Assembly (NCBI GenBank): GCA_014905825.1
Contig: JACGCN010000010.1
Span: 930,001 to 994,000, forward strand
Direction of reading: 5' to 3'
From: Lyophyllum atratum
Lineage: Eukaryota > Basidiomycota > Agaricomycetes > Agaricales > Lyophyllaceae
Length of the DNA: 64,000 bases
The notes beneath the pieces are model-generated. The model ran no database searches. It saw only the letters and a program-made list of their open reading frames with translations, and had not been told where the DNA came from. A program made the translations under genes and the position numbers. Below are positions 46,015 through 58,200 of the stretch, one piece after another. Position 1 is the stretch's first letter; each line of letters begins with the position of its first letter.

Positions 46015-48274
46015 CGATGGTGAAAGAGTGGAAGAAGCCAGAATCTCAGTGAGTTGACTGAGGACTTATGGTCAGTTCTAGAGGTACTTATACAATTTTC
46101 ATGAGGAACGCCCTGAAGCACGCACCAGGAGAAGATCCCAGGTTCACGGCAAGAAAATTGGAGAAGCTACCCTAAATTCAGCCTTCTAGGTAGCTGACTT
46201 GCATTCAGACCGGACAGAGCCAATCGAAGATCAGTCTCAGGTATACAAAGTCTGTGATCATTCTATAATGCATACCTTGTGTCATTCCGAGGACCTCGCG
46301 AGGGCGTAATCTTCTGGACGAACTTCGTCCAGAAGGCACCGAACTGCAAGAGCGAGGTTACGAAAGGCATACTCGCCGTGAAGCTATTCATGGTAGGATT
46401 GTCCTCTGAGCCGACTAATGGCAGCCTACAGCGCTTGTGAAGTGTAGAGTCGTTCCCGAGGGCTTCGCGATGTTATGCTGGAGAGGGACGACAATGGCCA
46501 GAACTAGAATATCCTGTTACTCTCGCACCACCTGGAATCACGTAATCAAGGGGACCCCTGGTTGATTCAGGTCGTTTTGCGACGTGAAGCGTAGGAGATT
46601 GCTTCGAGTCATTCCACGTAGTCCCGTGTTCCTTCCCAGGGAAAGGATATTGCACGGCATGCCAGTACCAAGCGCTAGGAGCAGCGGTAGTGGAATTCTG
46701 GACAAGGTAATAGTGAGAGGACGCCGCGTGGGTGGTGTCGATGTAAACGGTCAAGAACTTTTGATACGATTCAGAAAAGTAGGTAAATTTGCAATGTTGT
46801 GAAAGGTGAAGGAACCAAAGTACGATTATTCCCGCCCACGGCACGTTAAAATATGGCATATGTGCCTTGGAGATGATGCTGAAATGACGTTCGAGATGGC
46901 TATGGCAGGGCGCCAACCCCGAAGCATGGCTTGTAGGGACGAGATGAACATTCGACCCATGCCGCTTCTCTAGGCCCTGTTCAAAGCCATACTGACTCGG
47001 CTGCCCCATGATCCAGTTGTTTGGAAGATAATGATTGGACTTACAGGCAATCGCATTGGCCCATTACTCCGGCTAAGGAAGTCCTGGCCTGAAAGCTCAA
47101 TTACAGTCTTGTGCCCTCTCTTGACCTAATCCGCCTCAGGTCTTCGGAATTAAAGAACGCCACTCAGAATTGAAATCAATCATGCAGATGTCAGAAGTCG
47201 AAGTATCGCAATTTCAAGAAAATGTGTACCTTGTCGGACATGATCATCAACCCCTGCCATGGCGACTTGATGTATGGACCAGGCGCAAGAACCTGGAGCA
47301 CACCTTCCATGGTGCGTCCGAGTAAGATGTAGGTGGTTTTCTTCAACTCTTATGTGACGGTTCATCCAACGCCTAGTCTCCCAATTTGATGATAATATTG
47401 TTCGGAGCGAAAGCATGGTTGTCGTTGAATTGAATACAGTCTGGGACAGGTCTGGGATGTCTTCGATGCTCTGCATTGATGCTAGGCTGAGGACCGATTT
47501 TTGAATGCTGCGTGCAGGTTACAATCCAGGATGTTTGCTGGACGAGAGCTTCCATGACCATATGGAAGTTGGAGGTCTGTATAGAACAGCGACGGGTTGT
47601 GAATTATTGCTAATCCGGTGTAGATATTGAGTAAGATACACACATCGCGTGTCAGAGCACCAGGTAGCCCCTATATTAGAATCTTCAGACTTAAGTTCCG
47701 TTGTGCAAGCAGGTCGGATATTGCAGAGACCTGTATGCGCTACAGAAATCGTCCTATGGCCAGTGGCAAGCGATGTTGATAGAATCAAATTTGCTCAATA
47801 GAGGCACTTTTCCTCCGGAGTTGTGTCCCCCCTTCAGTTTTGCCTCGGTAGTGTGAGGAAGGAGTTACAACCTTCCGCCATGATGCGTGACAGTCGCTGG
47901 GAAGTTGTGGGAACCGGAAATCCCAGTGCAAGCGATAAGGTTGGAGCCCTCCTCGATTTGAAGTTGACACTCGCCAGGTAGTCGCACATTGTAAAGAATA
48001 GTATTGTCGGTTGATATAATGCCCCCCGTCACGGCGTTCATCAACATGTTAAGTATGGTCATCGGCGACGGCTGGAGCATGTGTTTATTTTTGATACAAA
48101 CACCAAACAACATGTCGATGCCACGTGGCGGCGTACTTGACGCGTACACCAGTTCGGACTCTCCGACCTTGCCTCCATCAGCCTCGTCCCTTTGTTTGCC
48201 ACGACAACCTAGTAGGGATTTTCTATGCACAAGGCGCTCAGGATAATATTTTGAAAAAACAAAGTCTGAAAATA
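46015..48274. other. Intergenic; possible decayed coding blocks on minus strand
   Basis: No gene model holds. Minus-strand stretches at 47865-48110 (TILYNVRLPGECQLQIEEG) and 46473-46790 (YLVQNSTTAAPSAWYW...) have protein-like composition but could not be linked by splicing. They may be exons of an unrecognised gene or relics. The 3' end of this stretch includes the promoter of the metalloprotease gene. Confidence 0.3.
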
Positions 48275-48698
48275 TTGTGAAGGTGCTCTTTGTGAGGAGC
48301 CACTATGATAAGTGAACATATGATAGAGCAAATCTTGTATTTCATTGACAATCATAGTGTGAACAAATCCAGAATTCATTTTTCAATCATATGCAAGAAA
48401 TTTTCACAATATTTTCACAATATGATCAGTGAAAATTTCATGACATGTTTACAATATGGTCAGCTATTCAGAATATTTTCACCATATCTTCAACATAATT
48501 CGAAATACCTCCCTATATTGTGAACATATTATAAAATCTTCACTGACCATATCATGAAAATATTGTGAATGTTTTTTAACATTTCTTTAAATAATAAATT
48601 TTGAATTTGTTCACACTATGAGTTTCAACAAAATACAAAATTTGCTTTACTATATGTTCACTTATCATAGTGGTGTTGCACAAAGAGCACCTTCACAA
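48275..48698. mobile_element. MITE with about 100-bp terminal inverted repeats
   Basis: The left end TTGTGAAGGTGCTCTTTGTG... is mirrored at the right end (...CACAAAGAGCACCTTCACAA). Similarity continues inward through ACTATGATAAGTGAACATAT and CATAGTGTGAACAAAT, about 100 bp with some mismatches. TA flanks both ends (48273-48274 and 48699-48700), suggesting a TA duplication as made by Tc1/mariner-type transposases. The 424-bp element is very AT-rich, repeats a CACAATATTTTCAC-like motif inside, and encodes nothing. Confidence 0.85.
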
Positions 48699-48754
48699 TA
48701 TCTCCAGGCTTTGTTTCATCAAAATACTGTTCTTGGCACCTTGTGATGGTCTCT

Positions 48755-48985
48755 AAAAACATATCGACCCACTTGCGCGATGCAAATGCCGGAGCTCCAT
48801 TAATCCCCCCCATTCTCCTCGTACTGCATAATATCATAACCACCCAGCACCACCACCACGCACGCACATATAAATCGAACCTGCGCAACTCATGACGTGG
48901 ATCATTCTTGTCCAACGGCATCTTCCCATCATCATACAGTTCATCTGAGTCCCGACCTACGCACAGGTGTCAGGTCCCCTCGGTA
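48755..48985 (+). pseudogene. Copy of promoter and exon 1 of the 30331 gene, truncated
   Basis: Aligns with 30185-30420: ATATCGACCCAC, GCAAATGCCGG, ATAATATCATAACCACCCA and CATCTTCCCATCATCAT blocks are shared in order. The TATA box is lost and the exon has an in-frame stop (TTCATCTGAGT), so it is dead. It starts 55 bp after a MITE, which may mark the edge of the duplication. Confidence 0.75.
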
Positions 48986-49830
48986 TGTCTGAGATACTTT
49001 ATACAAGTAGATAGGATTGCTTGTCACAACCTATATTAACGGAAGAGGTGAACGAAGATCAGGCTATTGAGGGAGATACTGGGAATGACTACTCAAGATA
49101 AACAGCAACGGTGGCAGAAAAGGGCCATGAAAGTAAGTAAGGTCTCGAAAGTAAGTCGAATAGAGGAGGCATCATATAAGACCAGTGTAGTGCTAGCCAA
49201 AAGAGGTAAATAATTAAGGATGAGCCGGGTTCTCAGCAAGGTAGAGAGAATGCGTAGGACAACAACGAAAGCAAGGTATTGCCGAAAACATGCAGACGGG
49301 GACAAGTTCTCCTCGCATAATCATGTAGGACAAGATGATTCTATTTGCTCGCACATATCGGTGAGCTGTTCGGTAGTCATGCCAGCCAGAATACGATGCG
49401 TTTCACTGTGTCGAGTCTCGCAATGTAGGAGAAGTTGACCGCTATGCGCAGTGAGCGGGTATTCGACGACTTGTGGGACATCCAGTTGGCTAATGTGGAA
49501 TGATTGTCAACAAGAATTCGGTTACTTCCCCAGATACTATAAGTATGCGTACAGACAGAGCCTGCAGAAGCGAGTTCCTGATCTTCGGGAAGCGTGGAAG
49601 ACAATACACAGATAGCACTCTTCGTCAAGCGATAAAGGGGGGGAGCCTGTTGAATGGTATAACTTATCACCAGAATAAATTTATGTATCTGCTTACCCTG
49701 GTTCTCGTTTTTCACCCTTACTGGATCCTCCTCGATGTTAGTTTCCACTGTATTCTTTATGCCAGTCGGGAGCCCGACCATATCCAGGTTCTCGATGTGA
49801 GGCATATTGATGTTGGAGGATATGGTGTCA
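48986..49830. other. Intergenic, no gene recognised
   Basis: Short ORFs only; none has family resemblance or splice support. Confidence 0.45.
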
Positions 49831-52033
49831 TCATTCGGCTGACGAGGCGCGGAGTCGGGGCAGTTCAGAGTTCAGAAGCTGCCCCGCAGATTCACCCGTA
49901 GAAGTGACAGCCCCGAGTGATGATGGCGCAAGGGCTGGCTGTACGGGATGATCAGAGAGATCAAGAACCTGCGGCGGAGTTGCTGCTTCAGACCCATCCA
50001 TGTCAGGAGGAAGACTAGCGTCGACATCATTTGACTCCGAGGGGCAAGTGGGAGATAGAGGCAGGCTAGGGTGATGTATACAGGTGTTTTGGGCTATAAT
50101 CGGCGTAAGGCAACCGGAAGCAACGCCAAGGGGCGATTCATGATCTAGACTTGCTGTCCGGGCTGTATCCGAGGGCATCTGATATGCCGGCACTCTGGAT
50201 GTGCTGGCAAGCAAGGGTTTTGAATCATATCCCTCCGTCATATCTCCACCTGCCAAAGGTGATACGCCATACGCCGCAGAGCCTCCATTACCACCGGCTT
50301 CCAAGTCGCTCGGGGAAGCTGCACAGGATCGACCAGCACTGCCGTCAATCACATGTTCACCACAGGGGTTCAGCGTGAGCTGTACTTCGCTCGAAGCCTC
50401 GCCAATGGGAGATGTCAATCTGTTGACCATTAGAGGTTCCAGGCTCTCCACGGGAAAAGTTTGAGTAGCCTGAGTAATTATCAGTCAATTTACGATAAAA
50501 CGATGCAATTACTCACTGTCGAAGGATACTGAGGCTGTTTGCACGGTAAAGGAAGGATTTGTCGAGCTGAACAATCTGCCTCAACGACCGAAGTGAATAA
50601 GCGGCATAGAAGACGTACATGAAGCATCTGCTGTTGTGTCTGTTTTCTCGGTTTCGCCGGCTTCAGACGCACCGTTACTTGTACATTCACTCTTTTGTTT
50701 GAGTTGAAAAATCTCCTTCTCTAGTTGGCGGTTCTTCTCCTCCAGACGTTCAAGATCCGCCGCATAACCCAGCCCTAGTCCCGTAAAGTACTTGTAGTCT
50801 CGGAAGTAGGGTGCCAAGAGTCCAAATCGGGTCTTTCGCAATAGCACCTCTACGCAGTCGTGTGCATTTAGGAGGATGCGTGGTGGCAAGCTTCTAAATC
50901 CGTCAAACTTTTGCCCTCGAGAAACAAAGTCTGACATTGTCGTCCATGTCGCCTCGGTTCCGTCTATCCATGCGATCATACCTAAAAGTTCCGGATGGAC
51001 AAAATATAGAGAGTACAAGGGATGCAAGCCAGGCCACTCCACCCAGACATTATGTCGTATAAAAATCCTGTGGCCTTGAGGAGAGACGAGGAAAAACATG
51101 TCACCAGGCACCCCATCGCCCGGGGACGGGGGAGAGGGCCCCCAGAAATGGGAAAATGTTATGATATATTGGCCGTCATGGCTGGATTCATAACATGATC
51201 TGGTATAGTCGATGATGCTGGGAGTGACGAATGTACGTGAAAGCTGTTCGATGGGAAACGAGAGGACGTGATCTGGTTCTGTTTGATGACATGAAGAAGA
51301 AGCGTGAGAAATCCCAGAGGTCGAGGAAGATTTCTTCTTGGCTTGATCATCTTCAGCATCGCATCTGCTTTTCTTCCGCTTCGCGGGGACCGTTTTCTCA
51401 AGATCAGTGGGCTGCATGATTTCCTCTTGCTCTCGACATGGACTGGAAGTTTGTTCACGATCCCTCTCTGCTTGGGCAGGTGCAGCCGTTGAATAGGTTC
51501 GCAAGTACCCGGCGATGCATTCCGTAGTTGTGAGTAATTGGTCAAAACCATCTGTCCGTCGCATTTCGTTAGTTTGAGTGCGCGTAGACTTGAAAGTGAA
51601 AGCACGGACTCCGTTCCACAGGTGGAGGCTCTTCATCAATGGAGTTCCAGGTCGGGCCAGTACTAGATGTACACCAGAAGTAAAGATCGGGGCGTAAAGG
51701 ATGAGGAATGATTGAAACGCTGTAATTGGCGGGACCGCCCCATTTTCTCCACGAATCTCCTACATGAGCATAGACGTCATGGTTTCCTGGAGAGGTATCA
51801 ATATAGATGTCTCCAGGATATCCCAGGTCCGACCGTGGGGGCCCTAGCCCGTGAATTTCCATGTGAGAACTGACATTATGCCAGTGGTGGACTACGACAG
51901 GATGACGTTGGCTCGAAAATGTGCTTGACAAGATGGGAACATCGTTCCTGCGGGGTGCCTCCAAGGCAGAGCTAGCGAACCCGGATGATATTTCCTGTGC
52001 AATTGGCGCGGGGGGCGTGGTGCATGTCGGCAT
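49831..52033 (-). CDS. Hypothetical protein with coiled coil and nuclear-localisation-like motif
   Basis: Complement of 51610-52033, 51551 down to 50619, 50517-50566 and 49831-50469; 681 residues, phases closing. The N-terminal globular part reads YPGDIYIDTSPGNHDVYAHVGDSWRKWGGP. A basic patch PAKRKKSRCDAEDDQAKKK suggests nuclear import. A second globular block (FITFSHFWGPSPPSPGDGVPGDMFF...HNVWVEWPGLHPLYSLYF, W/P-rich) ends in a leucine-rich coiled coil LERLEEKNRQLEKEIFQLKQK. The last 250 residues are low-complexity Ser/Pro/Ala. PGD(I/M) plus a following aromatic-strand pattern occurs in both globular blocks, so they may be repeats of one domain. I do not recognise the family; a role in the nucleus is inference. 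Confidence 0.65.
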
Positions 52034-53230
52034 GGCAACTGCTTTTCACCTCTCCTTTACCATCATCTTCACCAATGAAAAAGGAAGGGATGAAGATTGA
52101 GTTGAATCTGCAATTAGTCCTAAGCTTGTGGCGCAAGAGAAGGTAAGGGAAGAGCTCTATGAATCCGCGGAGGCCCATCTCACCGATCACAACGCCAAAT
52201 TGCCTGCCCTGAACAATATTTTTCCAGATGCGGTTGCTAAACAAACCTGACATCGCCTCTCACCGTCAGTAGACTCGAACCCAGTCGCCTTGTCAGTTAA
52301 CGCAATGTTTCATCGGAATGAGTGTGCGCAATGTTTAATCGGAAAATTGGAGAGTTCCGTTTTGGGATTGTGTGAGGGGGGTGATAACTTCCAACATCAG
52401 AAGAATCACATCACCTTTTTGGGATTTTTTGATCGACTTTCGGGTACTTCCACCTTCAAGGGCCTTACGTGATACTTTTGCGGTAAGTTTTGGCTACTTT
52501 GTCGCAACTCTGGCGACTCTCGACACTTTCGGCATTTCCAGTCAAAGTCAGGTGAAAGTCGATAAAAGTACACTATAATTAAAAGGATAAGAAAGGAGTA
52601 CTACAACAACATTCGCAAAGGCGGAATATGACCAGCAACCCTAGGGATCTGCTTCTAACACAGCTCACTACCAGGTCGCTCCCTCGGTCGCTGTCAGCGA
52701 TGAAAGGAACATCGTCGACTTGACTGGTCCAAGAGGAAGGTTAAAAAATACGAAGTTCTTTGAAGCGGAGCTTGAATTCTCATCAGCCTCGCTTTACCCT
52801 CCTTTCCCGACGCCCTTTGCCCATCATCACCCCTCCGAGCCCTCCCTCGATTCTTCAGGCATCCACGATTCATGTCGCTTCCTGATGCATTTTTTCTGTG
52901 TCTCCCGTTAAGGTCATTAATGACCTAGGTGCTAGTGATCGCTCTGTCCGAAGGCCTGTTTTGTAGGCACCCTGTGTTGGGCACTAGCACCTTTTTGCAA
53001 ACCACTCCGAGAGGCGCATGATGCTCATGGCTAGGCCTCATTAACTAACATTTTAGATTCTCGACTGTTTGTAAGATGTAGAGATCGCACAGATCTCTAG
53101 TTGGAGGGTTGGTTGGTACGTCGCTGTCTCAGGCCTGTCGGCACACCTAATCATGTTTTCTGCCATCAGATGACTCCCTCCGGGTACCTCTAATTGCGAT
53201 CTCGTGGGGAGTTCAGTGACGTGTTCTTAG
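52034..53230. other. Intergenic, one perfect inverted repeat
   Basis: No gene recognised. AGGTGCTAGTG (52927-52937) and its exact complement (52982-52992) could form an 11-bp stem with a 44-base loop, next to a palindrome AGGTCATTAATGACCT. Confidence 0.4.
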
Positions 53231-53525
53231 AGTTATGTCAGGCATGATTACTGGTCCTCATTTCATCAAACACTTCAACGCGCCAGGCCCTATCGAAGTT
53301 GGGACAATGGTAGCTGTACTAGGAATTGGCATGTTTGGTATGTGTCACTCTTCTTTCGAAACTGCTCGAAACTGATTACGACTGACTCGCTTTAGTAACG
53401 TCGTTTGCTGCGGGTCGCGTCGGAGAAGTGATTGGACGGAGGCACGCTATTCATAGGGGCCGAAACACGACGCCCGGCGTGGTGTTTGATGTACTATACC
53501 CATCCCCCGGCTTCGTACTTTGTTA
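53231..53525 (+). pseudogene. Relic of an MFS sugar transporter
   Basis: Two exons survive: 53231-53337 and 53396 onward, joined by a normal intron (GTATGT...TTTAG) in phase. They encode VMSGMITGPHF, then PIEVGTMVAVLGIGMF (membrane span) and TSFAAGRVGEVIGRRH, the conserved loop signature (G-R-x-G-x-x-x-G-R-R) between spans 2 and 3 of fungal hexose transporters. No matching sequence precedes or follows, and the frame ends at 53523, so about 90% of the gene is gone. Confidence 0.7.
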
Positions 53526-54309
53526 GCATGCTTAGCGTGAGCTGGAAGCACCATTTTTACGGTCAGTATACCGTCGATAGCAATTAATTCAGTGCTTTTC
53601 GTTTCCTTCCTGTGACTCTTAAAGTGCTTTGTGTTGTAGTTTTGAGCAACCTTTGCAACTTTCAAAAGTTGTTCAAAACCTGAAATCAACTTTCGCAAGC
53701 AACCCCCCATTGCTTTTGAAAGTTGCGAGGATAAACAGCTTTTGGCGACTTTTGGAGCTTTCAAAAGTACCAAAAGTTGCAAAAGACGGGCGTGTGATTC
53801 TTCTGATGAAGGCTCATTACACCCCAACAGCGTACCAAATCCGTGACGGCTGGTGTCGAGACTACATAGGTCAGCGATTTCCTGTGATGTTGCTGAGAAC
53901 TTCATCTTGCTACTGCCGTTTACCTGGCAAACATTCTTCAAGACTGTCACCGATCCATTCTAAGCATATAGGGTTGCGGACCAAGCCGCTCACGTCGAGA
54001 GTCAACCTCAAGACAGCTCAAGACTCAAGACAAAATGCGTCCCTGAATTTCCAAGCGCCTCATCGTTATACCCTGTTATACCGTTGAAGTCATTGTCATC
54101 ATCGAAAATTCATATCACTATGATTAAAACGATCACAATTCCACCATATGATATGGCCCCCGCATCTAGCCGTACGGTCTAGAGAACTAGCGGCAAGAAA
54201 ACGAATGAAACGCATGAAACGAACAGTTCAGGTGATACTCATTTCCCAAGTGCGATATACAAGGAGACAGTAGAATCAGGCAAGCCGTCTACGAAAGGCT
54301 TCATGCTCT
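53526..54309. other. Intergenic with short oligomer-rich stretch
   Basis: No gene. 53640-53790 repeats the words CTTTCAAAAGTTG and its complement several times, including a near-palindrome at 53656-53671; a similar word use occurs at 52440-52560. Confidence 0.4.
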
Positions 54310-55274
54310 CTATTCGCTACCATATAGCTCGAACTCCCAGGGAACCTTCTGCCCCGGCCCACCTTCAGTAAACCCGATTCTCCGGAGTCTGCACGTCGCG
54401 TAGACGCGGACGTAGGCCACATGGGAGTACGCTCCACTGGGTACTTCAGCGCGTGCGCCTCCAACGACATGGTCGTTGTCCGTCAATTTCGGGGACGAGA
54501 AATAGGGAAGATAGGATGGGAGGCAGAGGGTAACGGTGGACCACGAGGTCAACGGGCGCGAAGATGACGGTGGGAATGCGAGTGGAAGGTGGAGAAGCGG
54601 ATGCGCGTTGACCGCGCGTGAGAGTCGGGGTTGTTTCTAGATGAAAAGGCAGGTGATGCTTGAGCAGCCGAGCAAGAATTGGAGGCACATTATGAAGTCA
54701 TAACTTGTAGAAGAAGGTCAAGAGAGATGCTTTTCGCCCACTCTTGAAAAGTGGCAAGATTCCAGCGGAAGAAATCTCAAGGATATAGATCAAATGAATA
54801 GAAGAAAGGTGGGGACTGCACCTGGAATGTGGATAGCCGCAGGGTCCCCATACGACCAGACTGATCGACCAGGCCGACCTCGAAAGACCATTCCTTGCCC
54901 ATATTGCGTACTTGGACGTGCATCCACGGGTGCTTGATCCCTAGATCAGTTGACTTGTCACGGGTGCCCAAGTGCGGGTGGCCACTGACAGGAGGGCATT
55001 GAATATACGTGGTTCTAAGGGTGGGCGATTGGATCTGAAGCACGGTTTGGTTCAAAGTGTAGTCGGCATCGGTCTCAGGGTGCTCGACCTGGGTAGGTGG
55101 TACAATGACCGCGGGTGCTGGTGGGTGGGGTTGTGACGTCTGATCATGGAGGAGGTGGATACAGGAGTCTGCGGGCAGAGATGTGTCCACGCTTTTTGAG
55201 AATAATTGGAGAGGTGCTGAGCCTGTTGAAGAAAAAAGCGAAACGACAGAGGGTTGGACAGCTGTAGAAAACAT
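54310..55274 (-). CDS. CFAP20-domain (DUF667) protein
   Basis: Complement of 54822-55274 and 54310-54636; 259 residues, split by a 185-bp intron at phase 0. After a proline-rich start, the CFA20 pattern is followed closely: NQTVLQIQSPTLRTTYIQCPP, LGIKHPWMHVQVRNMGKEWSFEVGLVDQSGRMGTLRLSTFQ, then after the intron PLTSWSTVTLCLPSYLPYF, and the ending YVRVYATCRLRRIGFTEG...VPWEFELYG. In animals and algae CFAP20 is an inner-junction protein of ciliary doublet microtubules; related domains occur in WDR90. Mushrooms have no cilia, so the protein must do something else here. The assignment rests on motif order and is fairly firm. Confidence 0.8.
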
Positions 55275-58200
55275 GGAGGTTGGGTTGCGATCTAGACCTG
55301 AGCCGTCGTGATACTGATATTCCCTCAGTAGATTTGAATGAGAGATTGCATATGTACTGTTAGGACCGTTATCAGTTCTGATTCACTTCTTGTCGGTGAA
55401 GTGAAGCTGGTCGATGCGCCTTCGGGCAAATTCTGACTGCCGTGGATGAGTTGTCGGAGTTCAAAGCTGCGAAAACATTTGATGGTCATTTTGCAGGATA
55501 GCCTACTCGTATACGGTAAGTGGCTCAGACTTTGCTCAGACTTGCGACAACAAAAAACACGGGCCAGCTACGAGGGCACTTACAAGCGATATGGGTGAGC
55601 CTGAACAACAAATCTGCTGCTCTACCGTGTTGGAAAGTTTATAACATGGAATTGCATAGTACCATGCTAAACCTTATAAACCTTTTTTAGCATCTCCGAG
55701 GTCGTTCTTTCGCCTGCCAATTTGACGCTCGGCTTCAGGACATACTCAGTACTCAGCGCTCAGCCCTCACTGAATCTTTATCAGCAATTATCTGTCGTCA
55801 ATTTCACACCTACGTTGGCGCAAGTCCGTCTTTGTCCTTCGGTGTTATTGTTGTTGGTTGAATGTCATTTGCAATTCCCCTGGGATCATGAGACGCATCC
55901 ATTAGGGCCCCTTCTCATAGTATATTGGTATTCTATGGCACTCTCGTTCCGCCATTCCTATTTCCGCGCCGCGATATAAATCAACACCAGACGTTCAACT
56001 ACCTTGATGGCCGGTTCGTTCGTGGAAGGTCCGGCGCTATAGATCAGCACCAGGCATATCGATTCGAGTCGCTCGAAGGCCCAAGGAGAACTTTTTCGAA
56101 GCATGCTCTACTACTTCCAAACATCTCCATATCCGCGGCTCCGAATGCCCCACGTCACGCAGACCACACCCAACCAACCTGAGCGTGCTTCCAAGACTCA
56201 TCCCGCGAAGTAGGCTGATCAGCGTTTTCGGCGCCCACAGCAGTCTTGCTCTGGGTCAGTGCCATACTGTTGCCTGCATGGACGCCTCTTCTGATAGGAG
56301 TCCCCCACGATCAACGCGACGCGTATACAATGTGCATCTACGCGTATTACTTGTTACATAGGAGGTAACGTGTCGCGACTGCTCTATTCATCTTGCCACA
56401 TCCGGAAGGGATGGAGTGTCCCCATACGTTGTACCTTTCGCGCTTCTTCTGGCTTTCTCGGGCTTCCTTCACAACGTTCGCGTTCGCGCATGACTTGAAT
56501 GATAAGTGCCTCGCCGAGGCATCTGGGGTTCTCATGTATCTCCCTCAGTCCCGCGGTAGCGTTGCAGATTCGAAGCCAATCAGACAGTCCTCCTGACCAC
56601 AGCTCTCACCCATATCGACGGAGGAATCGTATCAGGTCTCAACCTTCTGTCTGGGACGGCTCAGGATTCGGTGCTTATGATACTGGATACCATCATTCTG
56701 GTGCTTATTTCAAGAAGTCAGTACTAACTCCGAGCCCTCGACTGCGCAGAACGTACTGAGCCTGTCTCATCCATAATTCACGGGGTCTTGACATCAGACT
56801 GGAAAAATTTCATGGCTTCCGCATCAGATTCTGGAAACTGGACCGACGCCGATGATTGTTGAAAACCATCGCCACGTTATGTTGGCAGAATGGACCAAGC
56901 GAACCATCCAATGACTTGCCACAACCACAGCGTGGCTCGATTCACAACCCTCGTCGAGGTTCTGGCGACTGACGTGGACAGTGACCCACTTGCACAGCGA
57001 AAGTCAACGCTCGAACTCACAACTAGATTGATTGACGTGGCCCCTGCTCCAATGCCAATCTCCACCTAATCTCTTCGAAGTGGATTCTATCGCTGGATCG
57101 CACCGCAGTCGAAAATCATTAGCCTTCGGCGAAGAAACGCTAGTTCATCTGACTCTGCGGTATGGCTTCGCCGTCGGCCACCTCCACGGGTATTGCAGAA
57201 GCGGAACCCGGCATTCAATTTTGCATGCCAGCGGAAGAATCACGCTCCACATGGACCGCGACCTCAGCCTGTGCAATACACATCTTCGCCTGATGTTCTT
57301 GTTATGAGGATAATTGACAGACCTTCGAGGAAGTGTGATGCAGTACCTTTACCTCTAGCTGTATAATGTACGTATCTCGGAGTTGCTGGGACAGCCTATA
57401 CACGCAGACTTGAACTACCTCCTGAGACGGATGTCGCATGATCTGGGCTTTGCAAATAAGCGGAACGACTCGAAATGACGTCGATAGTGGACGTGCGGCA
57501 ATTCAAGCCTAACGATCTGCACTTTTCTCCATTCCGCTACTTTCGGAGCGAGTTCGACATCTCCCAGTGAAATCAAGATGTCCGCCAACCTACAGCCGTT
57601 TTCCAAGATTAAGGCCCCCAGAATCACTGTAATCACACAAGTTCCAATCTCAACATTGTATACTCTGGTCCTGGCGCGCTTTCTCTCCACAGTAAGTTTC
57701 TCAGGCTGCTACTGGGTTGATCTTGTCAGAATCCGGGCCACGGATAAAGCGCGATATGTAGACCATCCGCAGAGCTTAGCCCGCCGATATCACACATAAC
57801 CGGTCACGGCCCGGGGCGCGACACACCATGACCCTCAATTCCAATAACTTCAACATTTCACAACTTCGAACTTCGAAGCTCGCAAGATATCTCTTCCTTC
57901 TTGCTTCCGTCGGACCCTAGCGTGTACTACGGTGCATATCACACTTGTGCAGGGTCTTTCAGCACGCGAGCGGGTTTAGGCAGAGATCGCGAGAGAATTT
58001 GAGTTCCGAGTCGCAACCAATGAATATCGTTACCCCGGTGATTTGAAAGGGAACGAGGGGACACTTTGCAGCATCGGTAACGTGAGGATTTTCCCTGATT
58101 TTGACGCTTTGAAGGCCGGCTTCGCTGGTGTCCTCGTTATGACTTTCGCTGTTCAATGATGGTCAACCGGGGGAGATACAGCGGGAGCCTCTGCAATAGC

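Noticed and set aside
51159..51605. Alternative frame across exon 2 of the 49.8-52.0 kb gene
   Set aside because: The competing frame (with SCYESSHDGQYIITFSHFWG) continues much further and splices in phase on both sides.
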